This document shows positions 55,254 through 64,000 of a stretch of DNA of 64,000 bases, piece by piece; position 1 is the stretch's first letter; every line of letters begins with the position of its first letter. The notes below the pieces were generated by a model, which was not told the DNA's origin, ran no database searches, and saw nothing but the letters and a program-made list of their open reading frames with translations. The stretch spans positions 124,001 through 188,000 of the forward strand of contig NZ_RCNT01000008.1 in assembly GCF_003688285.1 (NCBI RefSeq), read 5' to 3'. The translations under genes were made by a program, and so were the position numbers. Source of the DNA: Rhodophyticola porphyridii. GTDB lineage: Bacteria > Pseudomonadota > Alphaproteobacteria > Rhodobacterales > Rhodobacteraceae.

Positions 55254-56620
55254 CTACGTGCCGGTCCCTTGCGTCCGCTGCCGCTGCGGCCTTTCTTGCC
55301 GCGCAACTGCGATTTCTCGATCAGCCCTTCATACTGGTGGGCCAAGAGATGAGACTGGATTTGCTGAACGGTGTCCATCCCCACCGACACAATAATCAGG
55401 ATCGACGTGCCTCCGAAATAGGCCGTGATCGCCAGTTCCGTGCGCACGATTTCGGGCAAGAGGCAAACCAGCGCCAGATAGCCTGAGCCAAGAACCAGCA
55501 CGCGATTGACTACGTATTCCAGATACTCCGATGTCTTCTTGCCGGGGCGGATGCCCGGGATGAAGCCGTTCTGGTTCTTCAGATTGTCGGCCACATCATC
55601 GGTCTTGAAGGATACGTTCAGCGTATAGAAATACGTGAAGAAGATGATCATCGCGGCGAAGAACAGAAGATAGAGCGGCTGTCCTGGCCCGAAATTCGCC
55701 AAGAGCCATGACATGAACGGCCCGCTCGCCTCCCCACCGGAGAAGGTGGTCAGAGTGGTCGGAAGCAGCAGAAGGGACGACGCAAAGATCGCCGGGATCA
55801 CACCGGCGGGGTTCACCTTGACGGGCAGGTGGCTGGTGCCGCCGTCATAAACCTTCATGCCCACCTGACGGCGCGGATATTGGATATGGATCTTTCGCAA
55901 CGATCGCTCCATGAAGACCACGAATGTCAGCGTCGCCAGAAGCATGAAGATCACACCCAGGATCACCGGGGTCGCCAGCGCGCCCTGACGGCCCTGTTCG
56001 AAGAACTGGGCCAGAGCGGCGGGCAGTTCCGCAATGATACCGACGAAAATGATCAGAGAGATGCCGTTGCCGATGCCGCGGGCGGTGATCTGCTCCCCCA
56101 GCCACATAAGGAACATCGTGCCGCCGACAAGCGTGATCACGCAGGCGGCGCGGAAGAACCAGCCCGGATCGGTCACCAGACCACCGGATTCAAGCGAGAC
56201 CGCGATACCATAAGCCTGAAAGGTCGCCAGAACGACCGTGCCGTAGCGCGTATATTGGTTGAGCTTCTTCCGGCCAGCCTCGCCCTCTTTCTTCAGTGCT
56301 TCCAGCTGCGGCACCATCGCGGCCATCAGCTGAACGATGATCGAGGCCGAGATGTAGGGCATGATCCCGAGAGCGAACACGCCCATCCGGCTGAGCGCGC
56401 CGCCGGTGAACATGTTGAGCACACCACCCAGCCCGGCCGCCGCGTCTTCGAAGAACCGCTGCAGTTCGACGCCATCGATCCCGGGTACAGGGATATAGGT
56501 GCCGATCCGATAGATGATCAGAAGACCAAGGGCGAACAGGATACGCTGGCGCAGCTCTGTCGCTTTGCCAAGCGCGCTCCAGCTCATGTTCGCTGCCATT
56601 TGCTCTGCCGCAGATGCCAT
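55250..56620 (-). CDS. secY: Protein translocase subunit SecY
   Basis: 456 residues from [14 protein letters not shown]; the longer ATG six codons upstream is possible. Ten transmembrane helices, including [11 protein letters not shown] near helix 1/plug, and C-terminal cytoplasmic loop [16 protein letters not shown] that contacts SecA/ribosome. Channel of Sec export and membrane insertion; works with YidC (encoded in the same window). Between rplO and adk as usual. Confidence 0.98.
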   Translation of the reverse strand: MASAAEQMAANMSWSALGKATELRQRILFALGLLIIYRIGTYIPVPGIDGVELQRFFEDAAAGLGGVLNMFTGGALSRMGVFALGIMPYISASIIVQLMAAMVPQLEALKKEGEAGRKKLNQYTRYGTVVLATFQAYGIAVSLESGGLVTDPGWFFRAACVITLVGGTMFLMWLGEQITARGIGNGISLIIFVGIIAELPAALAQFFEQGRQGALATPVILGVIFMLLATLTFVVFMERSLRKIHIQYPRRQVGMKVYDGGTSHLPVKVNPAGVIPAIFASSLLLLPTTLTTFSGGEASGPFMSWLLANFGPGQPLYLLFFAAMIIFFTYFYTLNVSFKTDDVADNLKNQNGFIPGIRPGKKTSEYLEYVVNRVLVLGSGYLALVCLLPEIVRTELAITAYFGGTSILIIVSVGMDTVQQIQSHLLAHQYEGLIEKSQLRGKKGRSGSGRKGPARR

Positions 56621-56754
56621 GCTGTCTCTCTTATGCAAGTCGCGCCGCGAGATCGGGGTTCGATCGCGCGGCGCGGATAAAAACCTTGGGTGTAGATGTA
56701 AGGGGCTGGCTCGCCCCCCACAAGCACCTAAGGGGTCACGCCCCCCGTTACGGG

Positions 56755-57228
56755 TTATTCCGCCGCAGGTGCTGCCGCGATGGTCAGGCTGCCGCCTGCC
56801 TTTTCAACCGCATCGATCGCCGACTTGGATGCGCCGGTGACGGTCAGTTTCAGTTTCGAGGAAACCTCGCCCTTGGCCAGAATGCGCACGCCGTCGAGCT
56901 TCCGGCGCACAATGCCCGCCTCGACAAGCACGTCCTCGGTGATCTCTTTCTTGACGTCCAGCTTACCGGATTCGACGAATTTCTCGATCAGGCCCAGATT
57001 GACCACAGCGAATTTCTTCCGGTTTGGCTTGTTGAAGCCACGCTTGGGAAGACGCTGGTAAAGCGGCATCTGGCCGCCCTCATAGGCGTTGATCGCCACG
57101 CCCGAACGGGATTTCTGCCCCTTGATACCCCGGCCAGCCGTCTTGCCGGTACCTGAACCCGGACCGCGACCAACGCGTTTGCGTTTCTTGGTGGCGCCGG
57201 GGTTGTCGCTAAGCTCATGCAGTTTCAT
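56755..57228 (-). CDS. rplO: 50S ribosomal protein L15
   Basis: 157 residues. N-terminal [42 protein letters not shown] and the C-terminal [19 protein letters not shown] are typical. Normally it directly follows rpmD, but here a globin gene and 225 bp separate them. The gap upstream (57229-57453) shows no clear terminator, so read-through from upstream or an own promoter must drive it. Confidence 0.98.
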   Translation of the reverse strand: MKLHELSDNPGATKKRKRVGRGPGSGTGKTAGRGIKGQKSRSGVAINAYEGGQMPLYQRLPKRGFNKPNRKKFAVVNLGLIEKFVESGKLDVKKEITEDVLVEAGIVRRKLDGVRILAKGEVSSKLKLTVTGASKSAIDAVEKAGGSLTIAAAPAAE

Positions 57229-57453
57229 ATCGCTTCTCCTTGGCCGGAACTGCCCCCGAAGCGAGATGGGCAGACGCGGCGTTTCTTGAGTTTTGAGTCG
57301 GGCCTATGGAAGACCACTGGCGGCGTATAGACGGGTTGGGCAGCCCTTTCAAGGCCCGGTTCATATCCCTGGCCGCAAGCTCCCACAGCCTCGCGTCCCG
57401 GGAAACGGCGCCTTCCTCAGGGCGCGGCCCGGCGTTCTACTGGGCCCATGGCC

Positions 57454-57873
57454 TCACGCCTCGATCCCGCCCCGCCGGATCATGTTGCGGCTCACGACCG
57501 CATAGGCTTTTCGCCAGGCCTGCTCCAGCTCGGCCGTGAACTCATCGCCCAAGGCGCTGCGCATCGTCTCGATCAGAGCGTCCTCCATCGGGGCGAAATC
57601 GGCGGTGCGCACGCCCATGATCGCATGGCTCCGGCCAAGACCCTGGTAACGGCTGGCAAGCTCATCCTCGTTGTCCAGCTTGTGGACGATCACATCGAGC
57701 GTCGTCATGAACTTCATCCCCTGCCCCGTCAGATCCTCGCGGAACATCTGGCGCAGATGAGGCGCGCGGCGAAACAGCGCGTCGTAGAAATTGGTCGAAT
57801 GAACTTCGAAATCCTTGCGCAGGCGGTCCAGGCTACCCCGCACCATCGCAAGCTCTGCGGATGTGATGGACAT
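57454..57873 (-). CDS. Single-domain bacterial globin
   Basis: 139 residues with AAAGGAGAGG before the ATG. All-helical globin: STNFYDALFRRAPHLRQMF with the likely B10 Tyr at residue 30, GQGMKFMTTLDVIVHKLDN on the E helix, and the proximal haem His at residue 83 in LGRSHAIMGV. C-terminal helices end SRNMIRRGG. No flavin reductase domain. Candidate role in NO or oxygen chemistry, unproven. It is inserted between rpmD and rplO in the spc operon, with its own TATACT-like -10 (57901-57906) and a hairpin upstream. Confidence 0.88.
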   Translation of the reverse strand: MSITSAELAMVRGSLDRLRKDFEVHSTNFYDALFRRAPHLRQMFREDLTGQGMKFMTTLDVIVHKLDNEDELASRYQGLGRSHAIMGVRTADFAPMEDALIETMRSALGDEFTAELEQAWRKAYAVVSRNMIRRGGIEA

Positions 57874-57957
57874 CGGCCTCTCCTTTAGTTGTGCAAGACA
57901 AGTATATCACAAAACCATGGAGCGCGATTTGTCTGCGGGCCGTCCGGCCCCGTAACG

Positions 57958-57991
57958 CAAGACGCCCCGATCTGGCGACCGGGGCGTCTTG
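57958..57991 (-). terminator. Hairpin between rpmD and the globin gene
   Basis: CAAGACGCCCC (57958-57968) pairs perfectly with GGGGCGTCTTG (57981-57991), 11 bp with a 12-nt loop, 26 nt past the rpmD stop. No U tract follows on the minus strand, so it may slow or partly end the upstream transcript, or stabilise the rpmD 3' end. Confidence 0.6.
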
Positions 57992-58016
57992 GGTCTCGTC
58001 AGAAGCGGGTCTGCTC

Positions 58017-58205
58017 TCAGCCGCGTTCTTCGATGATCTCCACCAGATGCGGGATCTTGCGGACCATGCCGCGCACGGCGGGGGTATCCTCAAGCTCGCG
58101 GGTCTTGTGCATCTTGTTCAGGCCGAGCCCGATCAGAGTTTCACGCTGCTTGGCGGGGCGACGGATCGGAGAGCCGATCTGTTTGACGACGATGGTTTTT
58201 GCCAT
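58017..58205 (-). CDS. rpmD: 50S ribosomal protein L30
   Basis: 62 residues: [58 protein letters not shown], the complete L30 fold. Located directly after rpsE (5 nt), as usual. Followed by a hairpin and the globin gene instead of rplO. Confidence 0.97.
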   Translation of the reverse strand: MAKTIVVKQIGSPIRRPAKQRETLIGLGLNKMHKTRELEDTPAVRGMVRKIPHLVEIIEERG

Positions 58206-58210
58206 GGGTC

Positions 58211-58801
58211 TCAGGCCTCCTCGGACACGGGCGCTTGCTCGCCGTCGATCTGCGGCGCGTCATCCCGCTTGGGCAGGATATCGGCGACCTTCTTGCCGCG
58301 ACGGGCCGCAACCTGACGGGGCGAGCTTTCTTTCTTCAACCCGTCCAGCGTGGCGCGGATCATGTTGTAGGGGTTCTGCGACCCGGTCGATTTCGACACG
58401 ACGTCCTTGATACCCAGCATCTCGAACACGGCACGCATCGGACCACCGGCGATGATCCCGGTTCCTTCCGGCGCGGTGCGCATCACGACCTTGCCGGCAC
58501 CGTGGCGGCCCAGAATATCATGATGCAGGGTCCGGCCTTCTTTCAGGGGCACACGGATAAGCTGACGCTTGGCCTGTTCGGTCGCCTTGCGGATCGCCTC
58601 GGGCACCTCTTTGGCTTTCCCCTTGCCAAAGCCCACACGGCCGCGCTGGTCACCCACGACCACCAGGGCCGCGAAGCCGAAGCGCTTGCCGCCCTTGACG
58701 GTTTTCGACACGCGGTTGATCGCGACCAGACGATCTGCGAATTCGGGCGTCTCGTCCCGGTCCTGACGGCGACCGCGCCCTCTGTTTTCACGTTCTGCCA
58801 T
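58211..58801 (-). CDS. rpsE: 30S ribosomal protein S5
   Basis: 196 residues from [10 protein letters not shown]; an ATG/alternative start three codons earlier is possible. Double-stranded RNA-binding-like N-domain ([49 protein letters not shown]) and the C-domain ending [23 protein letters not shown]. Near the mRNA entry and decoding site; known for spectinomycin and ribosomal ambiguity mutations in this loop. Confidence 0.98.
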   Translation of the reverse strand: MAERENRGRGRRQDRDETPEFADRLVAINRVSKTVKGGKRFGFAALVVVGDQRGRVGFGKGKAKEVPEAIRKATEQAKRQLIRVPLKEGRTLHHDILGRHGAGKVVMRTAPEGTGIIAGGPMRAVFEMLGIKDVVSKSTGSQNPYNMIRATLDGLKKESSPRQVAARRGKKVADILPKRDDAPQIDGEQAPVSEEA

Positions 58802-58926
58802 ATGAGGCATCCTTTCCTAGCGGCGCGCTGCGCGCCGGTAAATCCAATCGCAGTGGGCCTTTCATGCCCCCCGATCATCGAGGCGGCGCTTTCACGCCGC
58901 CTGCATTTGCATGACCCCCGGAGGGA

Positions 58927-59286
58927 TCAGAACTTCAGACCACCTTCACGCGCGGCGTCGGCCAGAGCCTTCACCTTGCCGTGGAAGAGGAAACCGCCCC
59001 GGTCGAAATAGCACTCTTCGACGCCTGCCTTCTTGGCGCGCGTGGCAATCGCCTCGCCCACCTTGGCGGCCGCTTCGACATTGTTCCGGCCGACAACGCC
59101 CAGATCCTTCTCCAACGAGGAGGCGGAGGCGAGCGTCACGCCGTTTGCATCGTCGATTAGCTGAACGCTGATGTTCTTGTTGGACCGATGTACCGAAAGG
59201 CGCGGACGCCCATCTGCCATCTTCCGCAATTTGTTCCGAACGCGCAGGCGGCGTTTCTGGAACAGTTGTCTCTTGCTGTTTGCCAT
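58927..59286 (-). CDS. rplR: 50S ribosomal protein L18
   Basis: 119 residues. Basic N-terminus [45 protein letters not shown], then [41 protein letters not shown]. 5S rRNA-binding. 125 bp upstream of rpsE, a little longer than usual for this operon. Confidence 0.98.
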   Translation of the reverse strand: MANSKRQLFQKRRLRVRNKLRKMADGRPRLSVHRSNKNISVQLIDDANGVTLASASSLEKDLGVVGRNNVEAAAKVGEAIATRAKKAGVEECYFDRGGFLFHGKVKALADAAREGGLKF

Positions 59287-59297
59287 TGTCGTCGCCT

Positions 59298-59831
59298 TTA
59301 CTTCTTCTTGCCTTCCTTACGGAAGATATACTCGCCCTTGTAGCGAATGCCCTTGCCCTTGTATGGCTCGGGCTTGCGCCACTCGCGGATGTTGGCCGCA
59401 ACCTGGCCGACGAGCTGCTCGTCATTGCCCTCGATGATGACCTCGGTGACTTTCGGGGCCGTCACGGTCACACCGGCGGGAACCTCGAAATTCACTTCAT
59501 GGGACAGGCCAAGCGACAGTTTCAGGGTGTTCCCCTGCATCTGCGCCCGGTAACCCACACCCTGGATCTCGAGCTCTTTCTTGAACCCGTCGGTCACACC
59601 AGTGACCAGATTCTGCACCATGGTGCGGCTCATGCCCCACTGCTGGCGCGCACGCTTGGACTTGCCGCGCGGGGTCACCGTCACGGCATTGTCTTCCACG
59701 GCAAGCGTCACATCATCGGTCGCGGTGAAGCTGCGGGTGCCCTTGGGACCCTTCACTTCGATCTTCTGGCCCGAGATCTGCACATCGACGCCCGAGGGAA
59801 GATCAACCGGCTTTTTGCCAATACGAGACAT
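59298..59831 (-). CDS. rplF: 50S ribosomal protein L6
   Basis: 177 residues from [17 protein letters not shown]. Two similar alpha-beta domains; the C-terminal signature [24 protein letters not shown] is intact. Near the sarcin-ricin loop. 11 nt upstream of rplR, 10 nt after rpsH. Confidence 0.98.
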   Translation of the reverse strand: MSRIGKKPVDLPSGVDVQISGQKIEVKGPKGTRSFTATDDVTLAVEDNAVTVTPRGKSKRARQQWGMSRTMVQNLVTGVTDGFKKELEIQGVGYRAQMQGNTLKLSLGLSHEVNFEVPAGVTVTAPKVTEVIIEGNDEQLVGQVAANIREWRKPEPYKGKGIRYKGEYIFRKEGKKK

Positions 59832-59841
59832 CTTTCCCTCC

Positions 59842-60234
59842 TCAGAATACGGTGCAGAGCACTTCGCCGCCAACATTGGCGTTGCGTGCAGCTGCATCCG
59901 ACATCACGCCCTTCGACGTGGAGACAATCGACACGCCCAGACCCTGACGGACCTGCGGAATGTCATCGACACCCATGTAAACGCGACGCCCGGGTTTGGA
60001 CACCCGCTTGAGTTCGCGAATGACGGGGGTGCCCTCGTAGTATTTCAGGCTGATCTCGATGGCTGGGTGCCCATCGGGCCCGGTCACCTTCTCATAGCCG
60101 CGGATGTAGCCTTCGTCGGCCAGCACATCCAGAACCCAGGCCCGCAGTTTCGACGCGGGCGTAATCACCGTGGATTTGCCGCGCATCGATGAATTGCGGA
60201 TCCGGGTGAGCATGTCTGCGATAGGATCAGTCAT
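59842..60234 (-). CDS. rpsH: 30S ribosomal protein S8
   Basis: 130 residues. [31 protein letters not shown] at the start and the [33 protein letters not shown] end are standard. In E. coli S8 is the translational repressor of the spc operon. The target site here, around the L5 start, was not identified. Confidence 0.98.
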   Translation of the reverse strand: MTDPIADMLTRIRNSSMRGKSTVITPASKLRAWVLDVLADEGYIRGYEKVTGPDGHPAIEISLKYYEGTPVIRELKRVSKPGRRVYMGVDDIPQVRQGLGVSIVSTSKGVMSDAAARNANVGGEVLCTVF

Positions 60235-60248
60235 AATCTATATCTCCC

Positions 60249-60554
60249 CTACCAGCTCGACTTGACCATGCCGGGGATCTGACCGTTGGAGGCCAGATCA
60301 CGCAGCTTGATCCGCGACATCTTCAGCTTGCGGTAATACGCACGCGGGCGCCCGGTCAGCTGACAGCGATTGTTCAGGCGGGTGGCCGAGCTGTTGCGCG
60401 GCAGTTTCGCCAGTTTCATCTGCGCCTTGAACCGCTCTTCCATCGGGCGTTTCTCGTCCCGGGCGATTTCTTTCAGTTCGGCGCGCTTGGAGGCGTATCT
60501 CGCCACCAGTTCCTCGCGCTTCTTCTGGCGCTCAATCATTGCTTTTTTTGCCAT
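60249..60554 (-). CDS. rpsN: 30S ribosomal protein S14
   Basis: 101 residues, the long zinc-free form (no CxxC). [51 protein letters not shown] is the conserved C-terminal half. 14 nt upstream of rpsH and 21 nt after rplE. Confidence 0.98.
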   Translation of the reverse strand: MAKKAMIERQKKREELVARYASKRAELKEIARDEKRPMEERFKAQMKLAKLPRNSSATRLNNRCQLTGRPRAYYRKLKMSRIKLRDLASNGQIPGMVKSSW

Positions 60555-60575
60555 GTGTCTATCCTCTCCCGCGCG

Positions 60576-61139
60576 TCACGAGTTGAAGGGCATGTTGAAA
60601 GCTTTCAACAGCGCCTTGGCTTCCGCGTCGGTTTTCGCGGTGGTGGCAATCACGATATCCATGCCCCAGACCTCATCGACCTTGTCGAAGTTGATCTCGG
60701 GGAACACGATGTGCTCCTTCAGACCCATGGCGTAGTTGCCACGGCCATCGAAGGATTTGCCGGACACGCCGCGGAAGTCGCGGACGCGTGGCAGGGCGAT
60801 GGTGATCAGACGGTCAAGAAACTCGTACATCCGGTCGCCGCGCAGCGTGACCTTGGCACCAAGCGGCATCTCTTCGCGCACCCGGAAACCCGCGATGGAT
60901 TTCTTGGCCTTGGTCACGACGGCCTGTTGGCCGGCGATGGCGGTCAGGTCTTCCTGAGCGGATTTGACCTTCTTGCTGTCCCGCACCGCTTCGGCACCGG
61001 CGCCGATATTCAGGACGATCTTGTCCAGGCGGGGGGCCATCATCGGATTGGAGTACCCAAATTCCTCGACCAGCGCAGGCTTGACCGTCTCGGCATAGAG
61101 CGCCTTCAGACGCGGGGTATAATTTGCAGTGTCCAGCAT
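60576..61139 (-). CDS. rplE: 50S ribosomal protein L5
   Basis: 187 residues from the ATG at 61139, which overlaps the last base of the rplX stop (TGATG). [42 protein letters not shown] at the start, [29 protein letters not shown] in the middle. 5S rRNA-binding, contacts P-site tRNA. Confidence 0.98.
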   Translation of the reverse strand: MLDTANYTPRLKALYAETVKPALVEEFGYSNPMMAPRLDKIVLNIGAGAEAVRDSKKVKSAQEDLTAIAGQQAVVTKAKKSIAGFRVREEMPLGAKVTLRGDRMYEFLDRLITIALPRVRDFRGVSGKSFDGRGNYAMGLKEHIVFPEINFDKVDEVWGMDIVIATTAKTDAEAKALLKAFNMPFNS

Positions 61140-61444
61140 CAAATCACGTCCCCCGTGGTCTTGGCAAACCGCACCTTCTTGTCGCCGTCCATCTTGAACC
61201 CGACGCGGGTGGCTTTGCCGTTAGCGTCCAGAAGCGCCAGATTGCTCAACTGGATGGGCATCGCTTGCGGGATGCGCCCCCCCTGGCTCGACTGGCTTTG
61301 CTTGGTGTGGCGGATGGCGATGTTGATCCCATCCACGATGGCCTTGCCGGATTTCGGGTCGACGGACGAAATCTCGCCCTCCTTGCCCTTGTCCTTGCCG
61401 GCCAACACGACGACCTTGTCGCCCTTTTTCAACTTCGCAGCCAT
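61139..61444 (-). CDS. rplX: 50S ribosomal protein L24
   Basis: 101 residues from [25 protein letters not shown] (KOW motif). Assembly initiator of the large subunit. It lies 1 nt after rplN and overlaps rplE by one base. In-frame codons upstream of this ATG are not conserved. Confidence 0.97.
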   Translation of the reverse strand: MAAKLKKGDKVVVLAGKDKGKEGEISSVDPKSGKAIVDGINIAIRHTKQSQSSQGGRIPQAMPIQLSNLALLDANGKATRVGFKMDGDKKVRFAKTTGDVI

Positions 61445-61445
61445 G

Positions 61446-61814
61446 TCACAGCACCTCCGGCGCAAGCGAGATGATTTTCATGAAGTTCTTCGCGCGCAAC
61501 TCACGCACCACCGGCCCGAAGATCCGGGTGCCGATCGGCTCGTTGTTGTTGTTGAGAATGACGGCGGCGTTCCGGTCAAACCGGATCGCGGTACCGTCTT
61601 CGCGGCGGACTTCCTTGGCGGTGCGCACGACGACAGCCTTGCGGACGTCGCCCTTCTTCACGCGACCGCGCGGAATGGCTTCCTTCACGGATACAACGAT
61701 CACGTCACCGACGCTTGCGTATTTCCGCTTGGACCCACCCAGAACCTTGATGCACTGAACACGGCGCGCGCCGCTGTTGTCAGCCACATCCAGATTGGTC
61801 TGCATCTGGATCAT
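61446..61814 (-). CDS. rplN: 50S ribosomal protein L14
   Basis: 122 residues: [57 protein letters not shown], the very conserved N-terminal half, and the [24 protein letters not shown] end. Interacts with 16S rRNA in an inter-subunit bridge. 67 nt after rpsQ. Confidence 0.98.
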   Translation of the reverse strand: MIQMQTNLDVADNSGARRVQCIKVLGGSKRKYASVGDVIVVSVKEAIPRGRVKKGDVRKAVVVRTAKEVRREDGTAIRFDRNAAVILNNNNEPIGTRIFGPVVRELRAKNFMKIISLAPEVL

Positions 61815-61881
61815 TTGGTTTCTCCCGACCTTTGGGGACCTTGCGCCCCAGGGTTTCGTTCAAACCGGTTGGTGAATACCT

Positions 61882-62112
61882 TCAGGAGGCAATCACCTCC
61901 CAGCGTTTGGATTTCGAGACGGGCGCACATTCCTGAATGCGGACGGTGTCGCCGACCTTGAAACTGTTCTCCGGGTCATGCGCCCGATACTTCTTGGACT
62001 TCCGGATCGTCTTCTGCATGACCGGGTGCTTGAAGCGGCGCTCCACGGATACGGTCACGGTCTGTTCGTTGGCGTCGCTGGTCACGGTGCCGGTCAGAAT
62101 ACGCTTGGGCAT
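61882..62112 (-). CDS. rpsQ: 30S ribosomal protein S17
   Basis: 76 residues. [73 protein letters not shown]: an OB-fold primary 16S-binding protein, complete. Three nt after rpmC. Confidence 0.98.
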   Translation of the reverse strand: MPKRILTGTVTSDANEQTVTVSVERRFKHPVMQKTIRKSKKYRAHDPENSFKVGDTVRIQECAPVSKSKRWEVIAS

Positions 62113-62115
62113 CGG

Positions 62116-62325
62116 TTACGCCTCCGACTGGGCCGCTTCAGCGGCTTTCTGGTTCAAGATGGTCTTCACACGGGCCGCATCCCGTCGCACCTTGCGCATG
62201 CGGGCAGTGTTCTCCAGCGCGCCTGTGGCTTGCTGGAAGCGGAGGTTGAAGGCCTCCTTTTTCAGCTGGACGAGCTCATCGCGAAGCTGATCCGGCGTCT
62301 TGTCACGCAGTTCATTGGCGTTCAT
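62116..62325 (-). CDS. rpmC: 50S ribosomal protein L29
   Basis: 69 residues. [60 protein letters not shown] is the two-helix L29 domain. It is the first ribosomal gene of the leftward cluster here: rplP, rpsC and the rest of the S10 operon, normally just upstream, are absent. A good promoter lies 80 nt before its start. Confidence 0.97.
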   Translation of the reverse strand: MNANELRDKTPDQLRDELVQLKKEAFNLRFQQATGALENTARMRKVRRDAARVKTILNQKAAEAAQSEA

Positions 62326-62406
62326 CGCCCTGTCTTCCTTTCAACATCACCAGACGGCCCCGCTCAGGGTCACCGTGATTCTGGTGGAGTAGGTGAATGA
62401 AGGGGC

Positions 62407-62435
62407 CGTATAGGAGCAAAAGGGGCGACTGGCAA
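62407..62435 (-). promoter_or_regulatory. Putative sigma-70 promoter of the rpmC-led ribosomal operon
   Basis: On the minus strand TTGCCA (62435-62430), a 17-bp spacer, then TATACG (62412-62407). The implied start near 62400 gives a 75-nt leader before rpmC. It lies between the PIN-like gene stop and rpmC, so the operon can be transcribed without the upstream S10 genes. Confidence 0.6.
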
Positions 62436-62453
62436 GCCCCGGTTAGTCCAGGA

Positions 62454-63047
62454 TCAACGAAGACGTTGCGCTAGCGTTTGGGGGTCGGCAATGTCACGCA
62501 TCCCAAGCTTCGCCAATAGCCTCGCGTTCCGTTGAAAGTCCTTGCAGTTGAGTGTGACAAACACATCCCGCTTTGCATGAATGTGCGAGTACGCTGACAT
62601 CACATCACACCAGGTATTTCGCCAACTGGCCAGCTTTTCTACTTGAAGGCCCTCATCATCAACCGAGGCCTTGCCTCCAAGGTGTTCCTTGGGGTCCCTT
62701 GCCACATTCGGAGCGATAACGGCCCAGATTTGGTCGGTCGACTCTTGGAACTCATCAGGGTCGCCAACCCAGAACGACCAGTCCCAGTAAGTAAGACCCC
62801 AAACTTTCGGGGTCGGCACGATAGGCAGGCCACTCCAGCCCAGTCCATCTACTCGTTCTTTGAATAATGCTGCGTTTCCGGGAAATCGTTTAGACCGTGT
62901 GTTTCCCGAAGCCGAAGTGGCAAGCAGCCCGACTTCACGTGCTCCATCCCAGTGCATCTGCACCAAGGACCTAACATTTTCTGACTGCTTTCCCTGCTCT
63001 TCGACCTCGATCACGCAGTTCCAGTCGAACGTTACCAATAGGGTCAT
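62454..63047 (-). CDS. PIN-like domain hypothetical protein
   Basis: 197 residues. MTLLVTFDWNCVIEVEEQG at the N-terminus (Asp8) and SWRNTWCDVMSAYSHIHAKRDVFVTLNCKDFQRNARLLAKLGMRDIADPQTLAQRL at the end follow the PIN-fold plan (acidic residue after the first strand, then a D-x-F-V-T segment near the last acidic site). The middle is Trp-rich and has no homologous motif I know. Lower GC than its neighbours. No antitoxin-like small gene sits beside it. Function (RNase?) is inferred weakly. Confidence 0.6.
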   Translation of the reverse strand: MTLLVTFDWNCVIEVEEQGKQSENVRSLVQMHWDGAREVGLLATSASGNTRSKRFPGNAALFKERVDGLGWSGLPIVPTPKVWGLTYWDWSFWVGDPDEFQESTDQIWAVIAPNVARDPKEHLGGKASVDDEGLQVEKLASWRNTWCDVMSAYSHIHAKRDVFVTLNCKDFQRNARLLAKLGMRDIADPQTLAQRLR

Positions 63048-63109
63048 TCCGGTCTCCGCGAACTAGTTTGACCGAAGCAGTCGCTTTGGGCTCCGCCCGT
63101 TCGGCCCTC

Positions 63110-63130
63110 AAACGCTCCACTGGAGCGTTT
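63110..63130. terminator. Hairpin between the oxygenase-like and PIN-like genes
   Basis: AAACGCTCC (63110-63118) pairs with GGAGCGTTT (63122-63130) around a 3-nt loop, 21 nt beyond the stop of the leftward TIGR02466 gene. The A/T-rich ends allow a terminator in both directions, though the U tract is only 3 nt. Confidence 0.6.
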
Positions 63131-63150
63131 GCCGCTTTGCGGACAGGATC

Positions 63151-63774
63151 TCACCCCCACCCATAGTTGAAACTCACGCTCACCCGGTCATCCTCCGCCA
63201 TGTTCATCGGCACCTCGTGGCGAAGCCAGCTTTCCCAGAGCAGCACATCGCCCGCCTCGGGCGTGACATAGATGAAACCGCGCAGCTCCTCCCGCGCCTC
63301 CGGCAGCCGCGTGGGGGCCGCCATCATCATGGCCGAGCGCGGGTCTTCGAACTTGATGGCGCTGGCGCCCGGCGGGACGGTTACATAGGTCGTGCCCGAG
63401 ATCACCGAATGCGGATGGATATGGGAGGTGTGGATCCCGCCCTCGGGCAGGATGTTGATCCATAGACTGTCGAGTTTGAGTTTCTTGCCATCCAGGTCGA
63501 ATTCCAGATCCTCGGCAAACGCCTTCACATGCTTGTCGAGCGTCTTCCTGAGATCCTTGAAGATCGGAAATCGCCACGGCAGATCGGTCAGCGAGGCATA
63601 GGATGTGTAGCCGGGATACCCGTTCTCCTGGCACCAGTCCTGCCCCGCGCCGTCCTCCTCGGCGATGGCGAAGCAGGAGGTCTCCAACTCCTCTTGATCG
63701 ACCGCGGTCTTGCCCAGTTCGGACAGGCGGGCGTGGTAAAGGCGGGTTGCGAAGAGGGAGCGGATGTTTGACAT
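63151..63774 (-). CDS. TIGR02466 family protein (2OG-Fe(II) oxygenase-like)
   Basis: 207 residues. N-terminal IRSLFATRLYHARL, then LDSLWINILPEGGIHTSHIHPHSVISGTTYVTVPPGASAIKFEDPRS with a His cluster (115, 118, 120, 122), and the distal WESWLRHEVPMN...RVSVSFNYGWG with His186 and Arg. This is the double-stranded beta-helix plan of 2-oxoglutarate/Fe(II) dioxygenases in the TIGR02466 family, whose substrate is unknown. It stands alone upstream of the PIN-like gene. Confidence 0.88.
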   Translation of the reverse strand: MSNIRSLFATRLYHARLSELGKTAVDQEELETSCFAIAEEDGAGQDWCQENGYPGYTSYASLTDLPWRFPIFKDLRKTLDKHVKAFAEDLEFDLDGKKLKLDSLWINILPEGGIHTSHIHPHSVISGTTYVTVPPGASAIKFEDPRSAMMMAAPTRLPEAREELRGFIYVTPEAGDVLLWESWLRHEVPMNMAEDDRVSVSFNYGWG

Positions 63775-63855
63775 AGAACACCTATAACAGAGCGCGTTTT
63801 TGCGCGACAGACCCAGCGACCTGCGATATCCGGTCGGCCTCCCGGGGGTGCGGCA

Positions 63856-64000
63856 ATGCCCAACGATATTGATCTCGACGAGGCGGGCCGGTGTCTCGCA
63901 CGAGCACGGCGTATCGCCGTTGCGGGGGTCTCAGGCGCGGGCAAGTCGACACTGTCGCAGGCGATCGCCGAACGCCTCGGGCTGCGCTATATCTCACTGG
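63856..64000 (+). CDS. P-loop nucleotide/uridine kinase-like protein (3' end cut)
   Basis: 48 residues are visible: MPNDIDLDEAGRCLARARRI, then AVAGVSGAGKSTLSQAIAERLGLRYISL with a Walker A GVSGAGKST. The spacing is that of small P-loop kinases (adenylate kinase-like/topology modulator family), not of an ABC protein. A GGGGGTG lies upstream of the ATG. It is divergent from the oxygenase-like gene. The rest is outside the window. Confidence 0.7.
   Translation, partial: MPNDIDLDEAGRCLARARRIAVAGVSGAGKSTLSQAIAERLGLRYISL

Overview
The window is a high-GC chromosomal segment of an alphaproteobacterium, almost certainly a member of the Rhodobacteraceae (Roseobacter group). This rests on protein families and gene order: a class I lysyl-tRNA synthetase, an NDUFS4-type complex I subunit, an ATP12-type F1 assembly chaperone, the aapJQMP amino-acid ABC transporter, and the rpmH-rnpA-yidD-ttcA-yidC order. 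Genus cannot be told from the sequence alone.

Layout. 1-0.9 kb: two tandem secreted proteins with aspartate-rich tails, the first cut by the window edge. 1.2-4.6 kb: trpB, trpF, a LapA-like membrane protein and ihfB, all leftward, then tRNA-Arg(TCT) and a complex I accessory subunit. 5.2-7.4 kb: uvrB. 7.6-15.2 kb: small, mostly uncharacterised genes (membrane-anchored NYN nuclease, MmcQ/YjbR protein, membrane protein, small secreted proteins, zinc ribbon, ABM domain, trmL, PNPOx-like, DUF427). 15.3-17.6 kb: a large phage-tailspike-like beta-helix protein. 17.8-27.9 kb: class I LysRS, TerB-like protein, PBP4-type peptidase, nadD, a secreted phosphoesterase, a leader-peptide/terminator arrangement, and ettA. 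28.3-32 kb: tRNA-Arg(ACG), an orphan histidine kinase, and a flavin disulfide reductase/TVP38 pair. 32.3-41.3 kb: rpmH, rnpA, yidD, ttcA, an EAL phosphodiesterase, yidC, a MOSC protein, yihA, argB, a 4Fe-4S protein and a SixA-like phosphatase. 41.4-45.9 kb: aapJQMP, leftward. 46.1-50.3 kb: a tightly overlapping leftward operon rarA-crcB-pseudouridine synthase-HAD phosphatase-ATP12. 50.4-51.9 kb: a luxR-luxI quorum-sensing pair and a small divergent gene. 52-62.3 kb: the spc/alpha ribosomal-protein operon from rpmC to rplQ with secY, adk and rpoA, interrupted by a globin gene. 62.4-64 kb: a PIN-like protein, a TIGR02466 2OG-Fe(II) oxygenase-like protein and the start of a P-loop nucleotide kinase.

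Most of the window is core housekeeping sequence. The most interesting signals are: (1) a 16-residue leader ORF followed by a terminator whose 5' arm can pair alternatively with the end of the leader ORF, a classic attenuator layout, ahead of a small DUF1127-like gene (25.7-26.0 kb); (2) a complete but unannotated small transcription unit, with promoter, RBS, 55-codon ORF and terminator, divergent from luxR (51.7-51.9 kb); (3) a perfect 16-bp palindrome on the luxR start region; (4) a globin gene with its own promoter-like signal inside the spc operon; (5) an intrinsic terminator inside the first codons of rnpA; (6) an S10/spc operon cut at rpmC, with a promoter there next to a foreign-looking PIN-like gene; (7) the tandem secreted poly-Asp proteins.
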